This document shows positions 9,034-16,996 of a stretch of DNA of 64,000 nucleotides, one piece after another. The stretch comes from Firmicutes bacterium UBA3930 (GTDB taxonomy: Bacteria; Bacillota; Clostridia; Caldicoprobacterales; Caldicoprobacteraceae). Position 1 is the stretch's first letter. Each line of letters starts with the position of its first letter. The DNA is taken from positions 2,065 through 66,064 of the forward strand of contig DGEI01000022.1 of NCBI GenBank assembly GCA_002385885.1. Direction: 5' to 3'. The translations under genes and the position numbers were made by a program. The notes under the pieces are model-generated. The model had not been told where the DNA came from. It did no database searches and saw nothing but the letters and a program-made list of their open reading frames with translations.

Positions 9034-9807
9034 TTATATATGTTTTCTCATATGGTTCAATGCAGTCTTTTCCAGTCTCGATACCTGTGCCTGGGAAATT
9101 CCGATTTCCTGGGCTACCTCAACCTGGGTTCTTCCTTCAAAGAACCGCAGGGTTAGTATAAGCTTCTCTCTGTCGTTGAGCTTTTTCATTGCTTCCCGCA
9201 AAGCAATCCCTTCCAGCCAGCTTTCATCTTCATTTTTTTCATCCTTCACCTGATCCATAACATAAATAGCATCTCCTCCATCGTGATAGATGGGTTCAAA
9301 AAGCGAAACCGGATCCTGTATGGCATCCAATGCAAAAACTACCTCTTCTCTGGAAAGATTGAGTTCCTGGGCAATTTGCGTTATTGTTGGTTCTTTGGAA
9401 TACTTATTGACCAGCTGTTCCCTCACCTGCAGAGCTTTATATGCAATGTCCCTTAAAGATCGGCTGACCCGGATAGAGTTATTATCCCGCAAATATCTTC
9501 GTATTTCTCCAATAATCATAGGAACAGCATAGGTTGAAAACCTTACATTCTGTGTAACATCAAAATTATCAATTGCTTTTATAAGTCCAATGCACCCTAC
9601 TTGAAACAGGTCATCTATATTCTCACCCCGGTTATTAAAACGCTGTACTACACTCAGTACCAAACGTAAATTGCCTTGAATAAATTCTTCCCTTGCACTC
9701 TTATCACCAGCATGCATACGTTCGAATAACTTTCTCATTTGTTCGTTCGTAAGTACCGGCAGCTTGGATGTATCTACACCGCATATTTCAACTTTATTCA
9801 TCGACAT
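9034..9807 (-). CDS. sigG: Late forespore sigma factor SigG
   Basis: 257 residues, closely matching SigG. The N-terminus NKVEICGVDTSKLPVL is the gamma-specific signature of SigG, used for SpoIIAB and Gin contact. Region 2 follows (GNLRLVLSVVQRFNNRGENIDDLFQVGCIGLIKAIDNFD), then region 3, then a region 4 helix-turn-helix near VEVAQEIGISQAQVSRLEK. SigG directs late forespore gene expression. The ATG at 9807 is set by GGAGG nine nt upstream and by the family N-terminus. That ribosome site is the 3' arm of an 11-bp inverted repeat (9810-9893), listed separately. sigE precedes it by 93 nt. Confidence 0.97.
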   Translation of the reverse strand: MSMNKVEICGVDTSKLPVLTNEQMRKLFERMHAGDKSAREEFIQGNLRLVLSVVQRFNNRGENIDDLFQVGCIGLIKAIDNFDVTQNVRFSTYAVPMIIGEIRRYLRDNNSIRVSRSLRDIAYKALQVREQLVNKYSKEPTITQIAQELNLSREEVVFALDAIQDPVSLFEPIYHDGGDAIYVMDQVKDEKNEDESWLEGIALREAMKKLNDREKLILTLRFFEGRTQVEVAQEIGISQAQVSRLEKTALNHMRKHI

Positions 9808-9809
9808 GA

Positions 9810-9893
9810 TAAAATCCTCCATCCCTTTGTGCGATGACTGCATAGTTCTCGAATTGATTCTATGAAAAGTATTGCCACGGCAGGAGGATTTTA
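9810..9893 (-). promoter_or_regulatory. Inverted repeat that can mask the sigG ribosome site
   Basis: In the minus-strand transcript TAAAATCCTCC (9893-9883), just after the sigE stop codon, is a perfect 11-nt complement of GGAGGATTTTA (9820-9810), which contains the sigG Shine-Dalgarno. The intervening loop is 62 nt. Pairing would hide the ribosome site in sigE-sigG read-through RNA. A hairpin over the sigG Shine-Dalgarno has been described in Bacillus subtilis. No clear forespore promoter could be picked out of the loop. Confidence 0.65.
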
Positions 9894-9900
9894 TTCAGTA

Positions 9901-10632
9901 TCAAACCATACGATTGATTTCCTTTTTTAACCTTTTTATAATTCTTTTTTCCAGCCTTGATATATAAGACTGGGAAATCCCGAGCATATCTGCAACCTCT
10001 TTTTGTGTTTTTTCTCTTTCATTTCCCAAACCAAATCTAAGTTCCATAATGCGTCTCTCCCGTTTCGAGAGTTTATTCATAGCAATACATAGAAGTTCTT
10101 TCTCCACTTCATCCTCAATAAACTTGTATACAAGATCATTTTCGGTACCCAATATATCCGATAACAGCAGTTCATTGCCATCCCAGTCTATATTAAGAGG
10201 CTCATCAAAAGAAATTTCGGATTTTATCTTGCAGTTTCTTCGCAAGTACATAAGTATCTCATTCTCAATACATCGTGAAGCATAGGTAGCCAATTTTATT
10301 CGCTTTGATGGATCAAAAGTATTTACGGCTTTGATTAAGCCTATAGTTCCTATGGATACAAGGTCTTCCACTCCAATTCCTGTGTTTTCAAACTTCCTTG
10401 CAATATATACAACCAGTCTCAAGTTACGTTCAATCAGTGTACTTTTTACGGAAGCATCCCCTTGTTCCAACCGGAAAAGCAAATCATTCTCTTCTTCATT
10501 GGTTAAAGGGGGAGGAAGGGCTTCACTACCGCTTATGTACATTATTGGTAATCTCTTTATCCAGGGAATTTTCTTAAGTATCTTAAAAATAATAGCATAA
10601 CGATACAATAACAATCTATGATTATGCTTCAT
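9901..10632 (-). CDS. sigE: Pro-sigma-E, early mother-cell sigma factor
   Basis: 243 residues. A short basic hydrophobic pro-sequence (about residues 1-30, HNHRLLLYRYAIIFKILKKI) precedes the conserved YISGSEALPPPLT, where SpoIIGA-dependent processing occurs in B. subtilis. Region 2 reads ERNLRLVVYIARKFENTGIGVEDLVSIGTIGLIKAVNTF, and region 4 ends ISQSYISRLEKRIIKRLKKE. Mature SigE directs early mother-cell genes after asymmetric division. AGGAGG before the ATG at 10632 fixes the start. It lies immediately downstream of its protease gene spoIIGA, the classic spoIIG arrangement. Confidence 0.97.
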   Translation of the reverse strand: MKHNHRLLLYRYAIIFKILKKIPWIKRLPIMYISGSEALPPPLTNEEENDLLFRLEQGDASVKSTLIERNLRLVVYIARKFENTGIGVEDLVSIGTIGLIKAVNTFDPSKRIKLATYASRCIENEILMYLRRNCKIKSEISFDEPLNIDWDGNELLLSDILGTENDLVYKFIEDEVEKELLCIAMNKLSKRERRIMELRFGLGNEREKTQKEVADMLGISQSYISRLEKRIIKRLKKEINRMV

Positions 10633-10648
10633 CAAATACCTCCTTTCA

Positions 10649-11551
10649 TCAGGCAACCATCTCAGGATGGATAAGCGCCTGGTATTGTTTATCTTTAGAC
10701 AGTTTATTGTTATATATGGCTACAACAATGTTATATATCCTTCTCCAGCTGCCATTTATCAGAACACTAACACTATCAGGTTTAAAACCAAGCAGCATAC
10801 CATTAGCTTTACCGAGGGCTGTAAACGGAATCATTCTGAACCGTGCAAGCCATGGTGATTCACTCATTGCCTGCATTATCATCTCCAAATCATTTTCCCT
10901 GGACTCATCAAATATAGCTTTTATCCCGGGAGGCAATATATCCCTTATTTTATGGAACTCCACTACCAATACCGGATAATGACTGATAGGATCCAAAAGT
11001 GTATTCCCGGTATCGAGCAATGCATCTACAACAAGTTTTTTTTCTTCGAACAGTATCTCCACCTTATACAGCAGTTCATCCCGTGAAATGCGCAACCGTA
11101 TATACTCCAAAACACTGTGAACCAGCATTATGACCAATATGCAGGCAACTGCCAAATTTTTAATAGGGTAATTACTGATTATGAATGTTCCGTTGCTAAT
11201 ATCAACAAATTCATGATTGATAAAATATAAGGATAGAGCTGCTCCCCCAAATATAAAAGTTGTTGCATAAAGTATGATAAATATTTTTATAAATTCTTTA
11301 AATGTATTAATTTCAAATGCTGTTAATAACATTATTAAAGAAAGTGCTAATTTCATGGGTATTTTTTGCAGTATTCGCAATTCAGGCAAAACAATGAGTA
11401 CAGCATATAAAGCCCCGATTGCAGCAGCCAGCCAAAGTCTCCAAACACCGCTTCTGTTCCTGGAGAGCTTATACACAATCCTGAGAATAATAAAGTTCAT
11501 TACCAGGTTATCCACAAACAGAATATCTATATACAGATACGTGCTCCCCAT
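10649..11551 (-). CDS. spoIIGA: Sporulation sigma-E processing peptidase SpoIIGA
   Basis: 300-residue membrane protease. The N-terminal half carries about five hydrophobic helices (from DILFVDNLVMNFIILRIVYKL through AVACILVIMLVHSVLEYI). The C-terminal half has an aspartic-protease motif, DALLDTGNTLLDP, whose Asp is the presumed catalytic residue. It cleaves the SigE pro-sequence when signalled from the forespore by SpoIIR. GGGGGAGTGA precedes the ATG. The gene ends 16 nt before sigE starts, so the two are co-transcribed. Confidence 0.96.
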   Translation of the reverse strand: MGSTYLYIDILFVDNLVMNFIILRIVYKLSRNRSGVWRLWLAAAIGALYAVLIVLPELRILQKIPMKLALSLIMLLTAFEINTFKEFIKIFIILYATTFIFGGAALSLYFINHEFVDISNGTFIISNYPIKNLAVACILVIMLVHSVLEYIRLRISRDELLYKVEILFEEKKLVVDALLDTGNTLLDPISHYPVLVVEFHKIRDILPPGIKAIFDESRENDLEMIMQAMSESPWLARFRMIPFTALGKANGMLLGFKPDSVSVLINGSWRRIYNIVVAIYNNKLSKDKQYQALIHPEMVA

Positions 11552-11601
11552 TCACTCCCCCACCCTGTATCATTGTAAAATTGCATTCAACCATTGTCTT
11601 A

Positions 11602-11634
11602 ATTATAAATCAAATGTTTTCAAAAAATTGTAAA
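11602..11634 (-). promoter_or_regulatory. Candidate spoIIGA promoter with long spacer
   Basis: On the minus strand a perfect TATAAT lies about 50 nt before spoIIGA, with TTTACA 21 nt upstream of it. B. subtilis spoIIG has an unusually long spacer and needs Spo0A. The spacing resembles that, but I see no convincing Spo0A box. Confidence 0.35.
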
Positions 11635-11649
11635 AATAGGTCTTTTAAG

Positions 11650-11690
11650 AAAAAAAATAAACGACAATAAAATTGCTTTTATTGTCGTTA
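11650..11690 (-). terminator. Intrinsic terminator after ftsZ
   Basis: Stem ACGACAATAAAA / TTTTATTGTCGT with a short loop, followed on the minus strand by a T-rich run (TTATTTTTTTT). It lies about 60 nt past the ftsZ stop and insulates spoIIGA from the division genes. Confidence 0.8.
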
Positions 11691-11749
11691 CTAAACCGGG
11701 AAATACCCCATTCACCTATAAAGATGGCTTTTTAGCGGATAAAGAATCC

Positions 11750-12820
11750 TTAAGTCCTCATCCTCCGCAAAAATGTGGGAATATCAAGGTCGTCATCCTC
11801 TTTTCCGCTGCTGAATACATTAGCAGCCGTCCGTTCAATTTTTTTCTTGCTGTCTCTTCTCCTGCCATCCTGTTCAAATCCGGTTGCAATAACCGTAATT
11901 CGTACCTCATCCTGAAGCGATTCATCAATTACTGCTCCGAATATAATTTTTGCATCGGGATCGGCAGATTGAGATACCATTTCTGCAGCTTCATTCACTT
12001 CAAACAAGCTCAGATTCTCGCTTCCTGTTATATTAAGCAGAACACCTCTGGCGCCTTCAATTGTTGTCTCTAACAAAGGACTTTGGATAGCCTGCTTAGC
12101 AGCCTCCAGAGCACGTCCTTCTCCGCTGGCCCTGCCTATTCCCATATGAGCCAGCCCTCTTTCGTTCATAATAGTTCTTACATCCGCAAAGTCAAGATTT
12201 ATCAGCCCCGGTACCGCTATGAGATCCGAAATCCCCTGAACACCCTGACGTAAAACATCATCAGCAATTCTGAATGCCTCCAGCATGGATGTCCGTTTTT
12301 CAACAATTTGTAATAACCTGTCATTTGGAATGGTAACCAGGGTGTCAACCCTTTCCTTCAGTTCCTGGATCCCTTTTTCGGCATTCACCATCCTTTGCTT
12401 GCCCTCAAACAAAAATGGTTTGGTAACAACCCCTACCGTTAAAATCCCTAACTCTTTCGCTACCTCTGCAATTACAGGGGCAGCACCCGTACCCGTGCCT
12501 CCACCCATTCCAGCCGTCACAAACACCATATCGGCTCCCTTTAAAACCTGAGTTATTTCATCCCGGCTCTCTTCTGCCGCTCTTTGTCCAATTTCGGGGT
12601 TGGCACCGGCTCCAAGGCCCTTGGTCAATTTTTCGCCGATTTGAATTTTCTGATTTGCCTGAGAATTAAACAGAGCCTGCTTATCAGTATTAATCGCAAT
12701 AAATTCCACGCCTTTTAGCCCAAATTCAATCATCCTGTTAACGGCATTATTACCACCGCCGCCTACTCCTACCACCCTAATCTGCGCGAACTGATCCATA
12801 TTAATGTCGAATTCTATCAA
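11750..12820 (-). CDS. ftsZ: Cell division GTPase FtsZ
   Basis: 356 residues. The tubulin-like GTPase domain begins QIRVVGVGGGGNNAVNRMIE and carries the GTP motif GGGTGTG (AGMGGGTGTGAAPVIAEVAKE) and the T7-loop region DFADVRTIM. The variable linker is short, and the C-terminal peptide DDDLDIPTFLRRM is the site for membrane-anchor partners. FtsZ forms the cytokinetic ring. I set the start at TTG 12820, giving (M)IEFDINMDQFAQI as in related clostridial proteins; GGGGAGG lies seven nt upstream. Longer upstream reading frame lacks a site. No ftsA lies upstream. Confidence 0.97.
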   Translation of the reverse strand: MIEFDINMDQFAQIRVVGVGGGGNNAVNRMIEFGLKGVEFIAINTDKQALFNSQANQKIQIGEKLTKGLGAGANPEIGQRAAEESRDEITQVLKGADMVFVTAGMGGGTGTGAAPVIAEVAKELGILTVGVVTKPFLFEGKQRMVNAEKGIQELKERVDTLVTIPNDRLLQIVEKRTSMLEAFRIADDVLRQGVQGISDLIAVPGLINLDFADVRTIMNERGLAHMGIGRASGEGRALEAAKQAIQSPLLETTIEGARGVLLNITGSENLSLFEVNEAAEMVSQSADPDAKIIFGAVIDESLQDEVRITVIATGFEQDGRRRDSKKKIERTAANVFSSGKEDDDLDIPTFLRRMRT

Positions 12821-13018
12821 ATCGCACCCTCCCCTTAACAACATAAAATGATAAATTACAAAATCTCTATAGAAGCCAGCAATTACAGGCAGCATCATCA
12901 AAATTGCTTAGGCCAGTCCATTTTTATACCAGAATCAATGAATCTATAATAAATATGTTACCACATTCTTAGGAAAAAAGGAATTGTTTTATTCTAATTC
13001 TTAGTTATTTTCATATTG

Positions 13019-13366
13019 TTATCTGAATCTTTCCCGCATACGGTTGAGAAAAAACCGTCGAATCATGGCAAAATTCTGGAACAAACGGCTGCCAAAAGCA
13101 AATATGGCGGCCAAATAAATAGGTACATCCAGACGATCCCCTATATAAGCAAGACCGGCTGCTAACAAAGCATTTCCGAAAAAACCTGAAATAAAAGCGT
13201 CGGTTTCAAATTTTTTTTCCAGGCTTGCGCGTATACCCCCAAAAACTGAATCAAGTGCAGCCAACACAGCAATTGACATATAGGGTGAATAAGCTGTAGG
13301 TATATGCACAGGCAGAACCAAACCGAGAATAATGCCAATTAGTATACCAATAATGGGTAGCAGCAT
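13019..13366 (-). CDS. sbp: Small basic membrane protein Sbp (DUF1290)
   Basis: 115 residues with three to four hydrophobic segments and a strongly basic C-terminus (MIRRFFLNRMRERFR). This matches the small basic protein found beside ftsZ in the dcw cluster of spore formers (B. subtilis sbp). Function unknown. GGAGG precedes the ATG at 13366, which is one base after the upstream DUF881 gene's stop codon, so translation is probably coupled. Confidence 0.88.
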   Translation of the reverse strand: MLLPIIGILIGIILGLVLPVHIPTAYSPYMSIAVLAALDSVFGGIRASLEKKFETDAFISGFFGNALLAAGLAYIGDRLDVPIYLAAIFAFGSRLFQNFAMIRRFFLNRMRERFR

Positions 13367-13367
13367 T

Positions 13368-14111
13368 TTATTCGTCCTCCTTCACAGGTTTTGCATAGTT
13401 AAAACTGACCTCGCCATAATATCGTGGTATATTGACATTGTCGAGTTTTTTTATACTGAATTCCAGACCATAAAAGGTCAGAATATGATAAATACTATCA
13501 GACCGCTGAAAATAACCGGCAAGAGCATCCGGATCGCCAATGGCATGAATGATAAACGGCGGAGCAAATCGCTGATCCTTTCCAACATTTATTGTAGGCC
13601 CACCACAGCTTATTCGGGAATTGCCAAGTATCCTTACGCCGTTTATTCCTATAGCCTCGGCACCTGCCGCCTTTAGCTCGTTTACAACTTCCAGAAGATC
13701 GCTGTCATGAACTATAAAATCAGTAATGGAAAACATTTCGTCAGGCATAATATTATCCTTTTTGCGATCATTTAATACAATTTCAACACCCGGGCCATGA
13801 ATATCAGTAAGTCCGGCAAGCACTCTCGCTTCAAAAAGCTGTTTTTGCACCTCCTCGCCCATATAAATATTTTCAGCTATCATATTCTCATATCTGCTGA
13901 TCTGGCTTTCCAGATTTTGCAATCTTTCCAACAGCTGTTCTTTGCTGCTCTCTAAAGTTTTCAGTTGAGCCGTCAATTCCTGGATTTTATTTATTGATGT
14001 GCTGGTTCCAATGTCATAGCCGTATTTTTGAATATTAAACGCCTTAATAAGAAAAAAGCTTAACAATGCGCACATTATAGAAATAACCAAAAAGTCTTTT
14101 CTCAGCCTCAT
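13368..14111 (-). CDS. DUF881 family protein (YlxW-like), copy 2
   Basis: 247 residues. One N-terminal membrane anchor (about 8-25) is followed by a coiled coil (about 38-90, INKIQELTAQLKTLESSKEQLLERLQNLESQ) and an extracytoplasmic DUF881 domain with the hallmark GAEAIGINGVRI. The domain is a paralogue of the gene just upstream. Proteins of this family (YlxW/YlxX) sit between divIB and ftsZ in Firmicutes. Their role is unknown, though position and topology suggest a divisome or wall function. The ATG at 14111 follows GAGGCGATATTG. An in-frame start 14 codons earlier overlaps the upstream gene and has no better site. Confidence 0.88.
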   Translation of the reverse strand: MRLRKDFLVISIMCALLSFFLIKAFNIQKYGYDIGTSTSINKIQELTAQLKTLESSKEQLLERLQNLESQISRYENMIAENIYMGEEVQKQLFEARVLAGLTDIHGPGVEIVLNDRKKDNIMPDEMFSITDFIVHDSDLLEVVNELKAAGAEAIGINGVRILGNSRISCGGPTINVGKDQRFAPPFIIHAIGDPDALAGYFQRSDSIYHILTFYGLEFSIKKLDNVNIPRYYGEVSFNYAKPVKEDE

Positions 14112-14121
14112 CAATATCGCC

Positions 14122-14844
14122 TCACGATTTATTCTCTTGCAATGGCCGGGCAAATTTATACTGCAGTGTCCCGCTGTATCTGGGGATCCTTATATTGTCA
14201 TCCCTTCGTATGCTTATATGAAGATATGCACCCAGATCATCTGCAACTCCTCCCAGCAATTTTAAAGCCGCTTCCAGTGTTTCCGGATTGCCTACCGCTT
14301 TTATTTCAAAAGGCGCGGAATACCGGTTTGTATTTATAACAATATAATCCCCGGCATTTCGTATTTCAGTCGTAGCTATTATACGTTCACCATTTACCGC
14401 AACGGCTTCGGCTCCGGCAGCGTTTAACTCATTGACCAGCTTGAGCAGATCGTCATATCGAACATTCTGAATAATAGCATCTTCGCCCCACTCACTCACA
14501 TATTTCACATTTACCGTAACTACTACACCCGGACCCTGCATCTCAACAAGTCCCGCCAGCATCCTTATACGTTCCAGTTCTTCATATATGAGTTTATTGC
14601 TTTGCCCTTCATCCTTAGCTGCGTTCTCAAACTCGCTTATTCTTCTTTCATATTCTCTTATCTGGGATTCCAATGCCTCATTTTCCTGCTCCAGTTTCTG
14701 CACCTGTCGAGTGAGCTCCTGTGTCCTCTGCAGGGATACACTTCCGCCTACCTTCTGTACATTCTTAAACTGAGCGGCCAAAGCCAGTCCTAATATAAGA
14801 CTTACCAGGCTTACAGCAATTTGAGCCCTTAGCTTCCTGCTCAT
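14122..14844 (-). CDS. DUF881 family protein (YlxX/YlxW-like), copy 1
   Basis: 240 residues with the same plan as its downstream neighbour: anchor helix (about 8-26), coiled coil (about 36-85, TQELTRQVQKLEQENEALESQIREYERRI) and a DUF881 domain with GAEAVAVNGERI and a conserved NIRIPRYSGTLQYKFARPL tail. The two genes look like an old tandem duplication, because the C-terminal blocks align residue by residue. GAGGTGG lies upstream of the ATG at 14844. A TTG directly before the ATG is an alternative start. It begins nine bases after ftsQ ends. Confidence 0.88.
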   Translation of the reverse strand: MSRKLRAQIAVSLVSLILGLALAAQFKNVQKVGGSVSLQRTQELTRQVQKLEQENEALESQIREYERRISEFENAAKDEGQSNKLIYEELERIRMLAGLVEMQGPGVVVTVNVKYVSEWGEDAIIQNVRYDDLLKLVNELNAAGAEAVAVNGERIIATTEIRNAGDYIVINTNRYSAPFEIKAVGNPETLEAALKLLGGVADDLGAYLHISIRRDDNIRIPRYSGTLQYKFARPLQENKS

Positions 14845-14853
14845 CAAACCACC

Positions 14854-15585
14854 TCAATCATCCAATGGCTTAAATATTGCCTGAGAGGCAATGCTTATAT
14901 CAAGTATACTCTTTATATTACTATTGTCAATTTGTTCAAAATTTGGTGTCCGCAGCCACTTTAGCTTGTCCCTTAACTCTACTGCCTGTCCCAAACGTAT
15001 AGTAGTACCCTTCCTGGAAATCATGTAGATATCATCCGGATCATCCATTAGTATTTCAGATATAATATCCTGAAGATCCTGCTTGTATATTTCCATCAGT
15101 AGATTTCTTAAAGCTTTTACCTGGTATGTATCTACGACAGCTACAATCTTTCCCTTTGAACACCCTTTAATTGATAGCCCCTGAACCAACGGATAACCTA
15201 TATTATTTGAATCCGTGCTGATTTCCAGCACATAACCTTCATCATTTATCACTACATATGAACCCAGATACGGAACAACTGCAGCCGGTGTTCTCTCTTT
15301 AACATTAATGATAATCTCATCAGGATATTTAAAATTGACTGATAGGACATCGAGATACGGATTGATTTCAATCCTTTCCTCTATGACAGTCCTGTCAATT
15401 TTAAAGATATTCTGCCCTATGGATACCCCTGACATTTTCACTATTTCCTCGTATCCCGTTTGTTGATTGCCTGTAACCACTATGGTTTTTACTTGAAACA
15501 TTTCAGTCCCGATATACACTACACCAACAAGTAAGGCAAGTATAAACAAAAACAGGAGCAATCCAAATCTTCTTGAGTTTTTCAT
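14854..15585 (-). CDS. ftsQ: Cell division protein FtsQ/DivIB
   Basis: 243 residues, single N-terminal membrane helix (about 8-28), then an extracytoplasmic POTRA domain (MFQVKTIVVTGNQQTGYEEIVKMSGVSIGQNIFKI) and the FtsQ/DivIB beta domain. It forms a complex with FtsL and FtsB/DivIC that recruits and regulates septal synthesis. Sequence between family members is weak, so the call rests on topology, the POTRA pattern, and position between murA and the DUF881 genes. GAGGG precedes the ATG. Confidence 0.9.
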   Translation of the reverse strand: MKNSRRFGLLLFLFILALLVGVVYIGTEMFQVKTIVVTGNQQTGYEEIVKMSGVSIGQNIFKIDRTVIEERIEINPYLDVLSVNFKYPDEIIINVKERTPAAVVPYLGSYVVINDEGYVLEISTDSNNIGYPLVQGLSIKGCSKGKIVAVVDTYQVKALRNLLMEIYKQDLQDIISEILMDDPDDIYMISRKGTTIRLGQAVELRDKLKWLRTPNFEQIDNSNIKSILDISIASQAIFKPLDD

Positions 15586-15628
15586 ATGTTTCCCTCGTCT
15601 TCATATCGGTATATAATACATTAATCTT

Positions 15629-16885
15629 CTATTGTTTCTTGATTATATCAGCACCTATAGAACTTAAGGCACTTTCCAGGTTTTCATATCCCCTTTCGAT
15701 ATAGGATTTGTTTTCAACTATGGTTTGCCCCTCGGCCTTCAGGCCTGCTAATACCAAAGCAGCTCCACCTCTCAGATCCTTAGCCGTAACCCTGGTTCCT
15801 TTTAGGTTACGTACTCCATGAATAATAGCAGTTTGTCCGTCTATTCTTATATTAGCACCCATACGAACAAGCTCAGGTACATGCCTGTACCTGTTTTCAA
15901 AAATGGTTTCGCTGACTATACTAGTACCCCGGGCTACCGATAATAAACTGGTGAACTGAGCCTGCATATCAGTTGGGAATCCAGGATACGGCAGGGTTTT
16001 TGTATGCTCAACCGCTCTCAATCTATACTTACCCTTAACTCTGATATTTGAACCCTGAACCTGAACGGTACATCCTGCTTCCCTTAATTTGTAAATAATT
16101 GCCTGCAGGTGTTCCGGTATCACATTTTCTATAAGTACATCACCGGCTGTTATAGCCGCAGCCACCATATAAGTACCTGCCACAATGCGATCCGGGATAA
16201 TAGTATACTCTACTTCATCCAGCTTTCGGCCTCCCTCAATAACTACCGTGTTAGTTCCTGCTCCCCGGATATTTCCGCCCATAGCGTTGATAAAATTCTG
16301 CAGATCAACAATCTCCGGTTCTTTAGCTGCATTATAAACAACGGTACGTCCTTTAGCTTTAACAGCTGCCAGCATAATATTCTCGGTTGCCCCTACACTC
16401 GGGTAATCCAGATGTATAGCTGCACCTTCAAGTTTCGAAGCTTCGCAAAACAAATATCCATTTGATTCGTCAATAACCACCCCTAGCTGTTTCAAACCTT
16501 TAAGATGCAAATCAATTGGGCGCTGACCTATTTCACATCCTCCCGGGTAAGTTATTTGAGCCTTTCCCATTCTGGCCAGCATGGAACCAAGAAATATTAT
16601 GGACGAACGTATTTCCCTGACATAAGAGTCCGGAATAATCCAACTGTTTATATTCGATGGATCTATTATTAAATTACTGCCTTCTCTCTTAATAGAACAT
16701 CCGATTGCTTTTAATATCATTATAGTTTTTTCAACATCTAACAGGCATGGGCAATCATGTAATACCACAGGTTTTTCAGTCAGTAAAACTGCAGCCAGGG
16801 CCGGGAGAATGGCGTTCTTGGCTCCACCAACTCTTAACTTGCCTGATAAAGGCTTTTTGCCGTTGATGATATACTGCGCCAACAT
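15629..16885 (-). CDS. murA: UDP-N-acetylglucosamine 1-carboxyvinyltransferase
   Basis: 418 residues, standard length. First committed step of peptidoglycan synthesis: transfer of enolpyruvate from PEP to UDP-GlcNAc. The two-fold EPSP-synthase-like fold is evident. The N-terminus has GGAKNAILP, and the catalytic loop PGGCEIGQRPIDLH keeps the PEP-reactive Cys that fosfomycin attacks. The ATG at 16885 follows AAGAGGTG. That ribosome site has a perfect 11-nt complement 64 nt upstream (listed separately). Here murA directly follows ftsW, where murG usually lies in related clusters. Confidence 0.97.
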   Translation of the reverse strand: MLAQYIINGKKPLSGKLRVGGAKNAILPALAAVLLTEKPVVLHDCPCLLDVEKTIMILKAIGCSIKREGSNLIIDPSNINSWIIPDSYVREIRSSIIFLGSMLARMGKAQITYPGGCEIGQRPIDLHLKGLKQLGVVIDESNGYLFCEASKLEGAAIHLDYPSVGATENIMLAAVKAKGRTVVYNAAKEPEIVDLQNFINAMGGNIRGAGTNTVVIEGGRKLDEVEYTIIPDRIVAGTYMVAAAITAGDVLIENVIPEHLQAIIYKLREAGCTVQVQGSNIRVKGKYRLRAVEHTKTLPYPGFPTDMQAQFTSLLSVARGTSIVSETIFENRYRHVPELVRMGANIRIDGQTAIIHGVRNLKGTRVTAKDLRGGAALVLAGLKAEGQTIVENKSYIERGYENLESALSSIGADIIKKQ

Positions 16886-16887
16886 GC

Positions 16888-16973
16888 ACACCTCTTTTCG
16901 CATATTAATATGATAATAGTTAGTATGATTAAATATTTACATTAACAAGATATGCTGCTCCAAAAAGAGGTGT
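16888..16973 (-). promoter_or_regulatory. Inverted repeat that can mask the murA ribosome site
   Basis: Minus-strand ACACCTCTTTT (16973-16963) is a perfect complement of AAAAGAGGTGT (16898-16888), which contains the murA Shine-Dalgarno. The spacer is 64 nt. It occupies the 111 nt gap between ftsW and murA. The architecture mirrors the one before sigG. Confidence 0.5.
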
Positions 16974-16996
16974 TACAAACAAACTGATCTTGTAAA

